From: Lepidonotus clava
Lineage: Eukaryota; Annelida; Polychaeta; Phyllodocida; Polynoidae
Assembly: GCA_936440205.1 (NCBI GenBank)
Contig: OW387147.1
Coordinates: 1,426,001-1,490,000 of the forward strand
Reading direction: 5' to 3'
DNA: 64,000 nt
Numbering within the stretch: the first letter of the stretch is position 1; each line of letters starts with the position of its first letter. The notes beneath the pieces were generated by a model. The model was given only the letters and a program-made list of their open reading frames with translations. It had not been told where the DNA came from and did not search any database. Both the position numbers and the translations under genes were made by a program. Shown in pieces: positions 1 through 10,859 of the stretch.

Positions 1-2090
1 GTCAAGGTCATGTTTTACAAGGTCAAATTTCGGAATTAGAATGAAAATCAGGAATTTAGACTGCCAGTTACCTTGAAAACACATGTTTCTTGAACTTGGA
101 TCAAATTGAAACTTCCCAGTTACCACGCTGCCATGGTAACCAAGGGATACCATGTTTCAAGGAGGTTGAGGACTCTCTTGACAGAGTTCACAATTCCAAG
201 TTATCAATAAGTCAAGAGTATTCAAGATGGGAGTGTCATACTTTCACCAAAGGTAGATATGATTTTGGCCAAAGGATGATTTAATGCAAATTTAACCTTG
301 ACTCAAGATCAAGGTGAAAATCATGTTTTGCAAGGTGTTATTTAGGACTTTGTTATTCTTTTTAAACTTATGGCATCCTATGGAATATTAATGAAGATGG
401 TTACAAAGAATTTAGGTATGCAAAAACTGTCTAATAATGCAATTTGTCCTTAATTACCAAAATTTAAATGCACATCATTTCTTATATGATAACACTCCAT
501 ATACTATCTGAAAGGTAATTTAGCATATCATTTGATATTGTCATTTATTAAGTCCAAGAGCAATTAAAGAAAAACTGTCATTTGGCCAAACGCTAATTTG
601 TCTATTTTTGCAGGATTTCCTCCCTTTTTTTGGTGATTTTGGATTGAGTAACCATTCATTCATATATCACTTTAATATCAGTTTCACAGTTTTTTTGTGT
701 GTTAGTGTCAAGTAATGTGAATATGAATTCAATGTCAGGTCTCTACTCCTGTAAGAGTCATTTCTCATAATTGCTTCTAGAATAAAAATAGAAAGGTGTT
801 CCTTACTTCTCATATTTTTTCATCAGTTGGGAGTATCATCTATGTTTTTATGATGTAAGGGGTATCAGAGGTCATTTAGGAAAGCTTTGGAGCCAAGGAA
901 TGTGCCATGTAGTTGTTGCATAATATAAATAAGATAGTCTAAGTTGCTTTTATGATGTTTATTCCATAGTAGTCTTACTTGTTGTGTATACTGCAAACAC
1001 ACAGCCCAGTTTGGGTGTGCAACACAGGAGGTCCCAGCAAATCTCTAAAGTAAGGTAAGCCCAAGCAAGAATATGACATTATTATGAAATTGCAGCAACA
1101 TTCTGTTTAGTTCTTGGTTCTTATTACATTATTTTTATGGCACCCAAAAACATCTTTAGAACCTAACATTATGATGTCACACTGTAACGTCATTGTGCAT
1201 TCTTTATTAAAAAGGTCTCAATTTCACTAAGATGTAATATTATTATAACATTCTTGTTTAGTAAGTCTCAATTTTACCTGAAATAATGTAACTGTTAGGT
1301 AAAATATGGACAGGTTAAAGACTAACCAAAAAAATGTAGTTGTAGTTGTGCTTGTGATGTCACTCCTTGCTTGGGAGTACATGTGTACCCAACTGTGTTA
1401 CAAATGTTGATATTCTTGAGATACTTCTGAGGGACCATTTGATCATTAAAGGACAGGTTCTAGCAACTGTGCCTGTCCCACACACCTTCCTAATGAGTTT
1501 CCAGTTGGTTGGCAAGTTGGTGATGGTTATAGAGTAGGAAACTTCTCAAAATTAGTGAATTTACTAACATCTTGGTATAAAAGAGAGTTTTCAAATCCCT
1601 GGTTTACTGACTGTGGCGAAAGCTCCCCATTAGCTCAGCACTCCTCCACCTCCCACCTTCCCACTTCAACCATAGGCACAAAAGATAGATCCTTATGACA
1701 CAGTAAAAATGTATGTGGTGATGAAACTTCTAAACGTTCAGTACATATACTGATTTTCAGGATTTAAAAGGTATTCATCACGGTTCTAGGGATGTAATAA
1801 CTCATCAAGGGCAAGTCATTTGCTTGTAAATGCTGTATTTCTTTAGATATTTCAGTGAAATCCACATACATTCACTGGTCCCAAAATGTGACCTTGACCT
1901 TGAGTCAAGGTCAAATTCACATATGTGTCATTTGCCAAAAATAGATACCTACCTTTGATGAAAATATGACACTTCCATCTTGAATACTTTTTATTTTATT
2001 GATGATTTTGTGATTTCCTCATAAAATGCTATGGTTGCCATGTAAACGTGACAAAAACCATGTTTCTGGGAAAAAGAATTTTCAGAAACG
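1..2090. repeat. AT-rich intergenic DNA with TCAAGGTCA-type dispersed repeats
   Basis: No gene is visible here. The motif TCAAGGTCA and its complement recur near positions 1-60, 285-330 and 1890-1935, in phrases such as 'accttgaccttgagtcaagg', which suggests dispersed copies of one repeat family on both strands. The short open frames are not supported by codon structure or splice sites. Confidence 0.4.
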
Positions 2091-2149
2091 TGGCATTTCT
2101 GAAACTAGAGAGCTTGGGCTTTCCAAAGATGTCTTCAAATTGCTTTTAC

Positions 2150-3650
2150 CCCTCCGAAAACACCTTTTGACATAACAGACCCCACTACTATGGGAGACAG
2201 CTATACCTCTGTTGCATCCATCTCAGGACAGTCCAACAAAAAACCCAGAGAAACTTGTTGACAGTATTGATAAGGGTTGCACTTCTCTTGGCCATCGTCA
2301 GGCGGCTCTTGCTGCTGACAACCCACCAGCTTTACTACAACAGCCCAACCTGTGAATATTACAGAGGCCAACCCCGGTGATCGTGTCACTGTCCTTGGAG
2401 TCAAGACATCTCAGCCTGCACCAGCAATTTAACCTGAGCAGAAAAGGACCTACCAACCACACAAGAGAAAAGGTGAGGAGGGTGAAAAAGAGGAGGGTGT
2501 GTCTGGAGAGAAAAAGGCTTCTCAAAAAGTAGTAAGAAGCAAAAGGATGGTAGGGGCAGTGTTGCAGAAAGTGGACAGGATTAGCTTCTACGTCTTCACA
2601 TCCCAGAGCCCGGTCCTTCCACTGCTCCCGTCCCACTGATTAAGGGACCCATCAAGGAGAAGAACGAGTGCCCAAGGGAGTGCTCAGAGTATTTCACTTC
2701 TGTCCTGGGTTTCACTGACCCCTTGTGGCCCAAGGTGAACAAAAATGATCAAGACCCTAAACCTAAGAAGACCTATTATAATAATTGAGAATGCCAAGGA
2801 CTTATGATCTTACAGATCAGAGAGGGGTAAGAGTTATCACAATTTAGTATGCCAGTAGCCTTATGTGGTATCATGTAAGAGTATTAGAGTGAAAGGAGAA
2901 AAGAACTTAGATACTTTCATTCTTAATACATAACATATATATAAGAAAATAAAGTATACAATACTAATACTTACTCTTACTAATACTCTTAAACTTCTGA
3001 AAGAGAAACCAAAATCTTACTGAGAATGTTAATATTGTTTTTTTATATATAATTTATCATACAGTACGAGGGGCTCCCCTATGATAGGTAGTTCAACCTG
3101 AGTGTCAAAACCTTAATCTCAATGGATAACAATGCCAGGGATATTATCCAAGAGTTGGAGAAGGTGAATGATCAGTGGATACGAGTTCCCTATGGGGGAG
3201 CAACGTGTTCCTTCCAATAGAGGATTATGTCTCAAGGACCAGTATCGGTTGGCTGCGGCTGCTCCACCACTGCCTGACGCAGTGTGAGGGGGTGGCCGAC
3301 GAGGTGTCGGCGTCAGCGGCCCGCACCCAGAACCTGCTGACGCAGTGTGAGGGAAGGTGAATGATCAGTGTGTTGAAGGCACCCAGATATCAAACTGTAT
3401 CTTTTAGGGCTTCCGTGTAAACTGGTTGTTCCCTGGGTCTGGTTGTCTCCAGCTACAGAGGAAAGACCTATGTCCACATTGGTACCTTGGGGTATGCAAC
3501 TCTACAACATTGATTATTGTATTGTTTAAAGTGTCATGGAGCTACCTAAACCCCCACACAATGCAGGGCATGAGTTCTTCTACGATCTGCAGGGATATCT
3601 GGGAATGAAGATCGTTCGAGATCTAAACAAGAACCTGAATTGAGTCCTCA
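2150..3650 (+). pseudogene. decayed coding remnants, unrecognised
   Basis: Several short frames on the plus strand look protein-like but are interrupted: a Lys/Glu-rich stretch near 2440-2530, a stretch at about 2640-2785 with residues SEYFTSVLGFTDPLWPKV, a stretch near 3120-3200 (DNNARDIIQELEKVNDQW) and one at 3538-3643 (MELPKPPHNAGHEFFYDLQG). No single frame joins them, and stops and frame changes intervene. I do not recognise the family. They could be exons of a dead host gene or the body of an old element. The phrase GAAGGTGAATGATCAGTG occurs at about 3159 and again at about 3353, so part of this stretch has been duplicated. Confidence 0.3.
3273..3353 (+). repeat. short GC-rich direct repeat (CTGACGCAGTGTGAGGG twice)
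   Basis: The 17-mer CTGACGCAGTGTGAGGG appears at about 3274-3290 and 3337-3353 inside a GC-rich island in otherwise AT-rich DNA. It overlaps an open frame (VADEVSASAARTQNLLTQCEG) that reads through both copies. Function unknown. Confidence 0.5.
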
Positions 3651-3739
3651 AAAGAGCCTCATAATAGAAAGAAATCATACCATTAGTGTGGACTGAGTAA
3701 AAAAAATAAACCAAAAAAATCGGCAGCCATAGTAGTAAT

Positions 3740-4762
3740 CCCAGTAAACACACTAATGTTGCCTCAATATTGAATCAATGCTTGCCATCAATATTTTATA
3801 TTGGTTGATATTGGAAGTTTTTACAACTATGAAAAGCTAATGTTGATTCAATATCAACTTTTAATATTGATACAATGTTGAAATCTAACATTGAATCAAC
3901 GTTGTTGATAAAATTTGTTTTAAATATTAAGAATAAATGCTAAATCATAATTCAGATTTGCGAAAATATTTATTTGCTGTTCTCAAAACTTACCTTCCAT
4001 AAATAAATTGAAAGGTGAAATACTGGTTCACAATATTTAAAAAACAAAATCCTGTCCCTCAACTAAATTATTCTTACATCATAATAATTTATTGAACCTT
4101 TCTTGGTGAAATACCAAGATTAAGGCCATCTATTAGTATTTCCCCAACCAAAAACCTTTGTATGGATAGGTAGCATTAATGTCAGGTGATCTGACAATAC
4201 ATGGGAAGAGATACACAGCAAATTAAATCCAGTAGTTAAAACCTGCATGTTATTGCTTTTCAACGAAAAAGGTGTTTTACATGACACGCTTCAAAAATTG
4301 CAAAATTACAAAAAACTTAACAAACATGTGTAAATTCTTTTCATGTGATAGAATTTGTTATGTTAAACTTAGAGATACCAACAGTTGTTTCTGAATTATT
4401 TTGAAAATTATGACTGTAGTTCCTTTTTATGTTGAAATAGTCAACATTTTGACAAAGTTGGCAGACAGTGCCCCCTGGTGGTGGATTGATGTGCAATTGA
4501 AAATCTTATATTGCTTCAACATTGATGTCTCAATTGTAAATCAATGTAAAAAAGGATTGATTTAGGATTGATTATCAAATATTTAAGCAATGTTAGCATA
4601 AAGGCATTGGTTCTACATTAAATTCTTCAATATTGATAACTCAACATCAGATGCCAGTATTGAATCAATATTGGGAAATCAACATTTGGTCAGCATTTAG
4701 ATATGATTAATTGCTGGTTCAATCCACTTTCAATATTGATTCAACACATGGTGTTTCCTGGG
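3740..4762. mobile_element. MITE-like element with CCCAG(T/G)AAACAC terminal inverted repeats
   Basis: The left end reads CCCAGTAAACAC and the right end is GTGTTTCCTGGG, the inverse complement with one mismatch. The interior is about 1 kb with no open frame. Near both ends it is filled with variants of ATTGATTCAATATTGA in both orientations, a typical subterminal repeat pattern. A clean target-site duplication is not evident. This is a non-autonomous DNA transposon of unassigned superfamily. Confidence 0.65.
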
Positions 4763-4838
4763 ATTAATAGTTTAGTTGTCACAGGGAAATTTTAATCTCA
4801 TACTCTGAACGAACTTGGCCCTGGTTGAACGACTTTAT

Positions 4839-4980
4839 AGGAAAACTACATGAGGATGTGGGATGGTGCAGAATATGAGCTGGTAGTTAGTAATTTTGGT
4901 GGCCGAAGGGTGAGTGCACCAAAATTACTTACTACCAGTGAGTATTCTGCACTATCCCACCATCCAAGTGTAGTTTTCCT
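4839..4980. mobile_element. fold-back (palindromic) repeat
   Basis: Left arm 4839-4901 and right arm 4917-4980 are inverse complements over about 60 bases with a few mismatches (AGGAAAACTACA opens one and TGTAGTTTTCCT closes the other). A 15-base spacer lies between them. It carries no coding sequence and is probably a small fold-back MITE lying just upstream of the Crypton-like gene. Confidence 0.7.
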
Positions 4981-5124
4981 TTTATTATATGTCAAATTTT
5001 TCCTTTAAATGCAAAAATAAGTGAGCTAAAGCCTCCGAAATGTCCCGGCAACGTCAGGCGGCAATAAAAAAAACGGCAAATGTTATGCCAACCTCGCTGG
5101 GCCAACGTCATATACTACGCCCCC

Positions 5125-5192
5125 TCCCATTGGATAATTAAAACGTTCCGGTTATGTCATTGATGACGTCATATTGCGTCTTTGACAAAAAC
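5125..5192 (+). promoter_or_regulatory. promoter of the Crypton-like gene with CRE and inverted CCAAT
   Basis: An inverted CCAAT (CATTGG, about 5128-5133) is followed by a perfect palindromic cAMP response element TGACGTCA at 5164-5171. An in-frame ATG at 5193 in a good context (AAAACATGG) follows 20 bases later. The arrangement resembles a TATA-less CRE promoter. I infer activity only from the motifs. Confidence 0.5.
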
Positions 5193-7229
5193 ATGGAGGA
5201 GAGAAATTGTCAAATAGTTGTAAGCCAGTGGGAAATCGGCGGAAATGTTCACAAAAACGTCGAAAACGTCCCAGAAAATGTTCCTGTCAAGGAAGAACAA
5301 GTTCCTCCAGATATTACTGCCAATGTCAAAGACCTACAGAAGTACATAATGAGCAAAAGAAACGTCGAAATGGTCCGAAAAACACGGCGGGAAGTGGCTG
5401 GACGAGCAAGGTGAAGTGGAAAAAAATGCAAAAGATTCATTCAAGTCATCTGAATATATTGCTAGGGTCGTACTTGCTTACTAAAAAGAAGCTAAATGGT
5501 GAGGAGTACAAGCCCTCGTCACTTGCCGGGACGTTTTCCAGCATAAAAAGGTTTCTTGAGTAGGAGAACTACCCCACACCCCTCATAGGGACTGATGATT
5601 TCAAGACTGCTAGAGATGTCCTGGCCTAAAAAAAAAGAAAAGGACTCAAGGCTAAGGGCAAAGGCAATTGGCCTAACAAGTAGTATTTATAATGTTTCCT
5701 ACATAATTTGTAAAATAATTCGCAAATTCTCACGTAAAATGCATTTTCGTGCATTTTTTCCCCATCGTAAATCACAGAAATCTGACACCCCCCCTCTAAC
5801 TGCATTAAGCCCCAGGCTAGGCCTACATGGCAACTTTTGAAGAGCCACACCCCCCTGACGTTTTTTCTCCAGAATTTTTACTGAAATGTCCATACCCACT
5901 AGTGTCTGACAGTAGTATTTCAATATGGGAACTTATCAAGTGCCACACCCCCCTCACGATTTTCAATGATTTTTTACAGATTTTTTTACTGAAACGTCCG
6001 CACCCCTCCTAATCAGTAACATTTTTAAATTCCACAGGCTGAAGAGATTACAGATGAGATGGAGGAGCAGCTCTGGGCCTCAGGGGCCTTTGGGGAACAT
6101 TCCCCAACAGCTGTCAGGACCACCCTATGGTACCTAACCACCAAGTACCTGGGCCTAAGGGGCAGGAATGAGGCCCAGCAACTGCAATGGGGGGACATTG
6201 TGAAAAAGGAGGATCATGAGGGTGAAGTCTATCTGGAGTTCTCTGAAAGGGCCACTAAAACCAGATTCACAGGGGATGAGGCCTGGGCATTCAGGCCCCA
6301 CAAGATGTCCCACCCAACATAGCGATCCAGCTGTCAGGGCACAAGAACCTTCAGTCACTGAACAGTTATTTCACTGCCTCTGGAAAACAGCAGAAGGCCA
6401 TGTACTACATCCTCAGTGGGCAGAAAAAAACATTCTATTTCCTACCTGCTCAGGTCAAGACGACGGCCAAGGAGCTGATTGCTGCCCATGAATCGGTAAG
6501 TCTGTGGGATAATCCGTGGGATAATCCGTGGGGTAATTTGTGAGATAATCCGTGGGTTAATCCGTGAGATAATCCGTGAGATAATCTGTGTTATACTCCA
6601 TATGTATCTCCTATGATGGTGTTTGGGGAGGGGGGGAGGGAGGCAAAAAAAAATCATAAAAATTATAAAAAATAAAAAAAAAAGTGTTCATAAATGTTAA
6701 CTATCTTTTAATGAAAAAAAAAGTTGAAGAAATAAATGATTCCCAATTAAATCGAATTTCATCTATATTTTTTCAGTACAAAGTGCCACGCCCCCCTTGG
6801 GCCCCAGAGTCTGACAGCGAGGATAACTTTGAAGAAGCTGCTGCTCATCCTGCCCCTGCCCCTCGCCGCCCAACACCACCAAGGAAGAGGCCTGCTGCTG
6901 CCCTGGGTGCTCCTCCACCCCAGCAGGTAATCATAATTCCAATAAAAATAATAATAATAAATCTGTGAAAAAATAATAATTTTTAAAAAAATCTGTGAAC
7001 AAAAAACATAAATATATAAATTCGTGAAATACTAATAAAAAAATCTGTGAAATACTAATAATCCAGGCCTAAGCACACAAGCTAACACTGACGATATACT
7101 TTTGCAGTGGTATAAATCCATGATAAATAATAATCAGGCTTGTGTTTCCTATTTGGCAGCGAGGGCGACGCCCCGCCGTTGAACTCCAAGTCGTAGAAGA
7201 GGCTGTGGTTGCTGCCCCGGCGAATTTTG
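5193..7229 (+). pseudogene. Crypton-like tyrosine recombinase (DUF3504 type), decayed
   Basis: Pieces of a DUF3504/Crypton-type tyrosine recombinase are recognisable. The N-terminal SAM-like part lies at about 5405-5560 (GSYLLTKKKLNGEEYKPSSL). A linker rich in Lys lies near 5592-5680. The catalytic part lies in an exon at 6038-6495, opened by CCACAG and closed by GTAAGT. It contains LWASGAFG, then TTKYLGLRGRNEAQQLQWGD, then QLSGHKNLQSLNSYF with the box II His and the Tyr nucleophile. Between FRPHKM and DVPPNIAIQLSGH roughly 100 residues normal for the family are missing, including the expected box I/II Arg region. The two sides are in different frames, and a stop breaks the linker. Likely further exons are at 6777-6927 (Pro/Ala-rich) and 7161-7229. 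The copy cannot encode an active recombinase as it stands. Confidence 0.7.
6497..6596 (+). repeat. 11-bp minisatellite GATAATCCGTG
   Basis: About eight imperfect copies of GATAATCCGTG follow directly after the GTAAGT splice donor at 6496. Related ATCTGTGAAATACTAATAA units recur at about 6958-7065 in the next intron. It is an intronic expansion. Confidence 0.6.
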
Positions 7230-7604
7230 ATAGAAATGTGTCGTGTCTTCAATAAAAATATAAATTTCTAGCATCTCTGAATCACAAAGAACAACCTGCC
7301 ATAAGTGAAAATAGAATTTGAAAGCATTTACTAACCGTAACAAGTGAAAATAATCCCGCCAAAAGCGTTGAGGTCCTCTCCGCACGACCGCCATCTCCGT
7401 TCTGGTGGGAGCGGTGCGTCGATTGCTACCTGGCAAGATCAAATATGTCTGAAATAACGCTGAAATACAAATATCTAAGCACCGATTAGTATTCAGTGAT
7501 ACCTCACGCTGCTAGAAATACTAACTGCAGGCCGTTGAGTATTCATATGCATACCAAAAACCTGGTATATACGCATCAATGCGTGGGATACATGCACCGA
7601 CGTA

Positions 7605-7995
7605 TAATAATACTATATACCGCGTCGATAAGTGTATGACCTACCCCACCATTAACCCTGAAAGAACACAGTGTGATAATGTAACTCAGAGCACAGTACG
7701 TGTTTGGTATATTTCTGCATTTATTTTGCTCCAACTTTCTAAGTTTTCCTACGCCTTCTTGAGAGTAGATAAGTGATAGTCAGTGCGTATTAACTATATT
7801 GTGTCACAAAAGTCCGTTTAGTTCATAATACTGTTAACACGCTCAACCTTGGCAGCGTCTTAATGTACCTACACTCCATTGAGGCACCAATTTAATTTGC
7901 ACTCTTTACAGCAGTTCTCCTGACACTGTGTTTAGAGATGAAAGACTGATTCTCCCTGAAATCTAGTAGAACAACTAGACACCATTTAATTCCCC
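7605..7995. mobile_element. fragment related to the left flank of element II
   Basis: This stretch matches 43150-43430 at the left of element II over several blocks: CCACCATTAACCCTGAAA, AACTATATTGTGTCACAA, and TAATGTACCTACACTCCATT against its equivalent at about 43390. The similarity continues for roughly 40 further bases on the far side of the small insertion at 43441. No coding sequence is present. It is a broken end of a related element. Confidence 0.55.
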
Positions 7996-8368
7996 AACCT
8001 GCATAATGTATGTCATTGACCCCACATTTGGGCATAAAGAGTAGATGCTCTATTCGCACGTCGGCAAATCATTCATTGGAAGTGTAGCTTTTCCACGCAT
8101 GTCACCCCGTAATTTTGTGAATTCATCCCCACTCCTTTCAAACAGACACAAAGGACAGTCTGTTTCTAATTTCCGCACTTATGCTAAAAGCCCTTGGTAG
8201 CACTCAGCCGAGCGAGTAGCTCATTCATCAATCAACAGCGGAGCAAGGATGACCTCTTGGAATATTACTCCGACTAAGACCAAGTGCAGCCTAAGGCTTA
8301 AGCTCTGTGTTAGTTACCTTAAATCAATCCACTTCCTTCTCTTTGCTTAAAATATTTAAAAGATAATT

Positions 8369-9036
8369 TCGTTGGCTGAGTAATAAAAGGTCGTATCTCA
8401 AAAAAAATTTATTTATTTTTGACTGTTTCCCTTCCCTCTAAGGTTTCTAAATATGTTGGATTTTTTGAAATTTTCCAAATCTTTAGAATGTTATAACCCA
8501 GTAAACAAAGGTCGTATCTCCAATATTTGACTTTTGGTTGAGTAATAAAAGGTCGTATCTGAAAGAAGCCAATTTGATTTTCTTAGTTAAATATGCTAAT
8601 TAATGCAAAATGAACATATCTTATGATTCAATTTTGAAGAAAACTAGCATATTGGTTTTAGTTCAGAAATGTTATTTTGTGTAATTTGTATCAGTTACAT
8701 TGATTTAATTTGTATTTATCTGAAATTTACATAAGCAAGATACGACCTTTTATTATTCACTCATTTTTAACTTTTCTCCTTAAAAATGAGTAATAAAAGG
8801 TTGTTTCTAGAAAAAACTATGTATATGTTACCATAGTAACGTCCAAATGATCTAAATGTATTCATAAGTATGATAAAAGTATTCATATCATACTATTCTT
8901 CCTAGGAATAAGATATTATGATGATTGAGCAGATATTTATAATCATACAGAGCTTTAAAATATATCATTAACCTTTAATCAGCAATTACTCAAAATGACC
9001 ATTTGTCAGATACAACCTTTTATTACTCAGCCAACG
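8369..9036. mobile_element. MITE with 29-bp inverted ends and internal copies of the end motif
   Basis: The left end (8369-8398) begins TCGTTGGCTGAGTAATAAAA and the right end (9008-9036) is its inverse complement, with one mismatch in the GGTCGTATCT / GGTTGTATCT part. The core GAGTAATAAAAGGTCGTATC recurs inside: about 8500 (partial), 8536-8560, 8738-8757 (inverted) and 8785-8807. No open frame. Repeated end motifs inside a short element look like transposase-binding subterminal repeats. Confidence 0.75.
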
Positions 9037-9204
9037 ATTTGTAATAGTCTCTTTTTGTTACCCCCTACCCACCGCACTCCATAGCGTTGGATGGGTTTGT
9101 AGTGTTTTTCAAATACATTTAATTTATAGTTGTCACGAAAGTGCAGTTTCCTCCAAAAAACATTGTATATTTTGCTGTATTCATTTAAATATATATATAT
9201 GTAA

Positions 9205-10130
9205 TATATTTATCCATATCTATATTCAGGTAACCACAAGTCCCCAAGTAGTTAAGTTCTCTCAGGAACCAATGGTCATCAAACCAGTCGTCATCTTGGA
9301 CGATGACTGTTGAAAGGTGGACGAAAAGAAAGCCGACTGCAACCAGGAAACAAGTCCAAGGTGAGCCTGCCTTTACCCTAAATCAGTTAAACTTTGACCC
9401 AAATGTCTGATATGTATATATCTGTTTACGGCTGAGGTGCGCGCCTCTCCTAATTTTGAAAAATGTAGTTTTTATTAATGCAAAAATTAATGAGCATTAA
9501 TTAATTAATTGATTAACATTTATTAATGTAAAAATTTCTAATCCCTGAATGGGCGCCTCAATTTTTTTTATTTAAGTAGCCCCCCCACCCTGTTTTGGAA
9601 ATCTCTGGATCCGTCCCCATTGTTCTACCCCTTAGCTTCGTCTTTTTTACCTTCAGTTGCAACCCTGGGAATCATATATATATATATATATATATATATC
9701 CATATCTATATTCAGGCAACCACAAGTCCCAAAGTAGTTAAGTTCTCCCCGGAACCAATGGTCATCGAACCAGTCGTCATCTTGGACGATGACGGTCGAA
9801 AGGTTGACGAAAAGAAAGCTGACTGCAACCAGGAAACAAGTCCAAGGTGAGCCTGCCTTTACCCTAAATCAGTTAAACTTTGACCCAAATGCCTGATATG
9901 TATATATCTGTTTACGGCTGAGGCGCGCACTTCTCCTTATTTTGAAAAATGTAGTTTTTATTAATGTAAAAATTTCTAATCCCTGAATGGGCTACTCAAT
10001 TTTTATATTTAAGTAGGCGCCCCCACCCTGTTTTGGAACTCTCTCGATCCGTCCCCGTTGTTCTACCCCTTTGCTTCGTCTTTTTTACCTTCAGTTGCAA
10101 CTCTGAGAATCCGTCCCCACCCCCCAATTG
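9205..10130 (+). repeat. 486-bp tandem duplication carrying a 131-bp exon twice
   Basis: Two units of about 486 bases (from about 9205 and about 9691) are roughly 95% alike. Each holds a candidate exon bounded by CAG and GTGAGCC: 9230-9360 and 9716-9846. The encoded peptide contains VVKFS-EPMVI-PVVILDDD and KVDEKKADCNQETSPR. The first copy has an in-frame TGA after VILDDDC; the second is open. A TA dinucleotide run precedes the second unit. The exon may belong to the Crypton-like gene upstream, since the Pro/Val-rich style is similar, but this is inference. Confidence 0.6.
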
Positions 10131-10139
10131 CAAGCAGCT

Positions 10140-10720
10140 GTATTAGACGTGCAATTTGATGGAGGATGAGGGAGAGAGTACCATTCTTGAGATTGGAGCC
10201 TTAGCCGAAAGGGCAATTTTTTTGCGACCAATTTTCGGCGTTATTTTTTTCTTCAAACAAGAATTTAAGTCTGTTAATAATTCTTAACTTGTAAATCTTA
10301 TCAAACCACCAAACAATAATTATATCTTACTCCTTTTAGTTAATCGAGTGCGTCTAAGTCATATTCTGTAATAAAAAAGTTATTTACTCAAAACAAATTC
10401 CTCTATATTGCTTCGTCACCATCATTTCATATTATATCATATCCCCCTCCATTTTTAGTAGCCACATGCACAAAACAATTATTCTATCTCAATCCTGTCT
10501 GTTATTCAAGTGCGTTGTAGTCATATTCTGTAGTAAAAATGTCATTCAAAATCCAAACTTCCTGTATGTTTTATGATTGCTCAATGGCATCCGAATTTCC
10601 AATTGCAAGTGTCAACACTTAAAAATTAGACTTGATGAATTAATCCCATTCCAACTACTATTTCAAAATCAACTCGTCTGTCTAGTTAGGTCACATATAT
10701 GCCAGAAACCAAATGATTTG
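10140..10720. other. gene-free stretch
   Basis: AT-rich sequence with no supported gene. A minus-strand AATAAA (about 10732-10737) that would serve the PHD-like gene to the right lies just past its right edge. Confidence 0.4.
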
Positions 10721-10859
10721 TTATACAAAGGTTTATTTTCGTTGGAATATCCATCTTGTAATCATGCCAGAAACTTAATGATTTGTTATACAAAAGGCCA
10801 AGCGTCAAGTGGCCATCCCACTGGCAGTGGCCATGACGACATATCTATGTCGTAATCAT

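Noticed and set aside
7149-7442. 97-codon minus-strand frame
   Set aside because: It is opposite the Pro/Val-rich exon of the recombinase gene at 7161-7229 and has no domain or splice support.
9674-9700. TA dinucleotide run coding IYIYIYIY in an open frame
   Set aside because: Simple repeat in an intron. The apparent start codon upstream is not part of the exon, which begins at the CAG acceptor at 9715.
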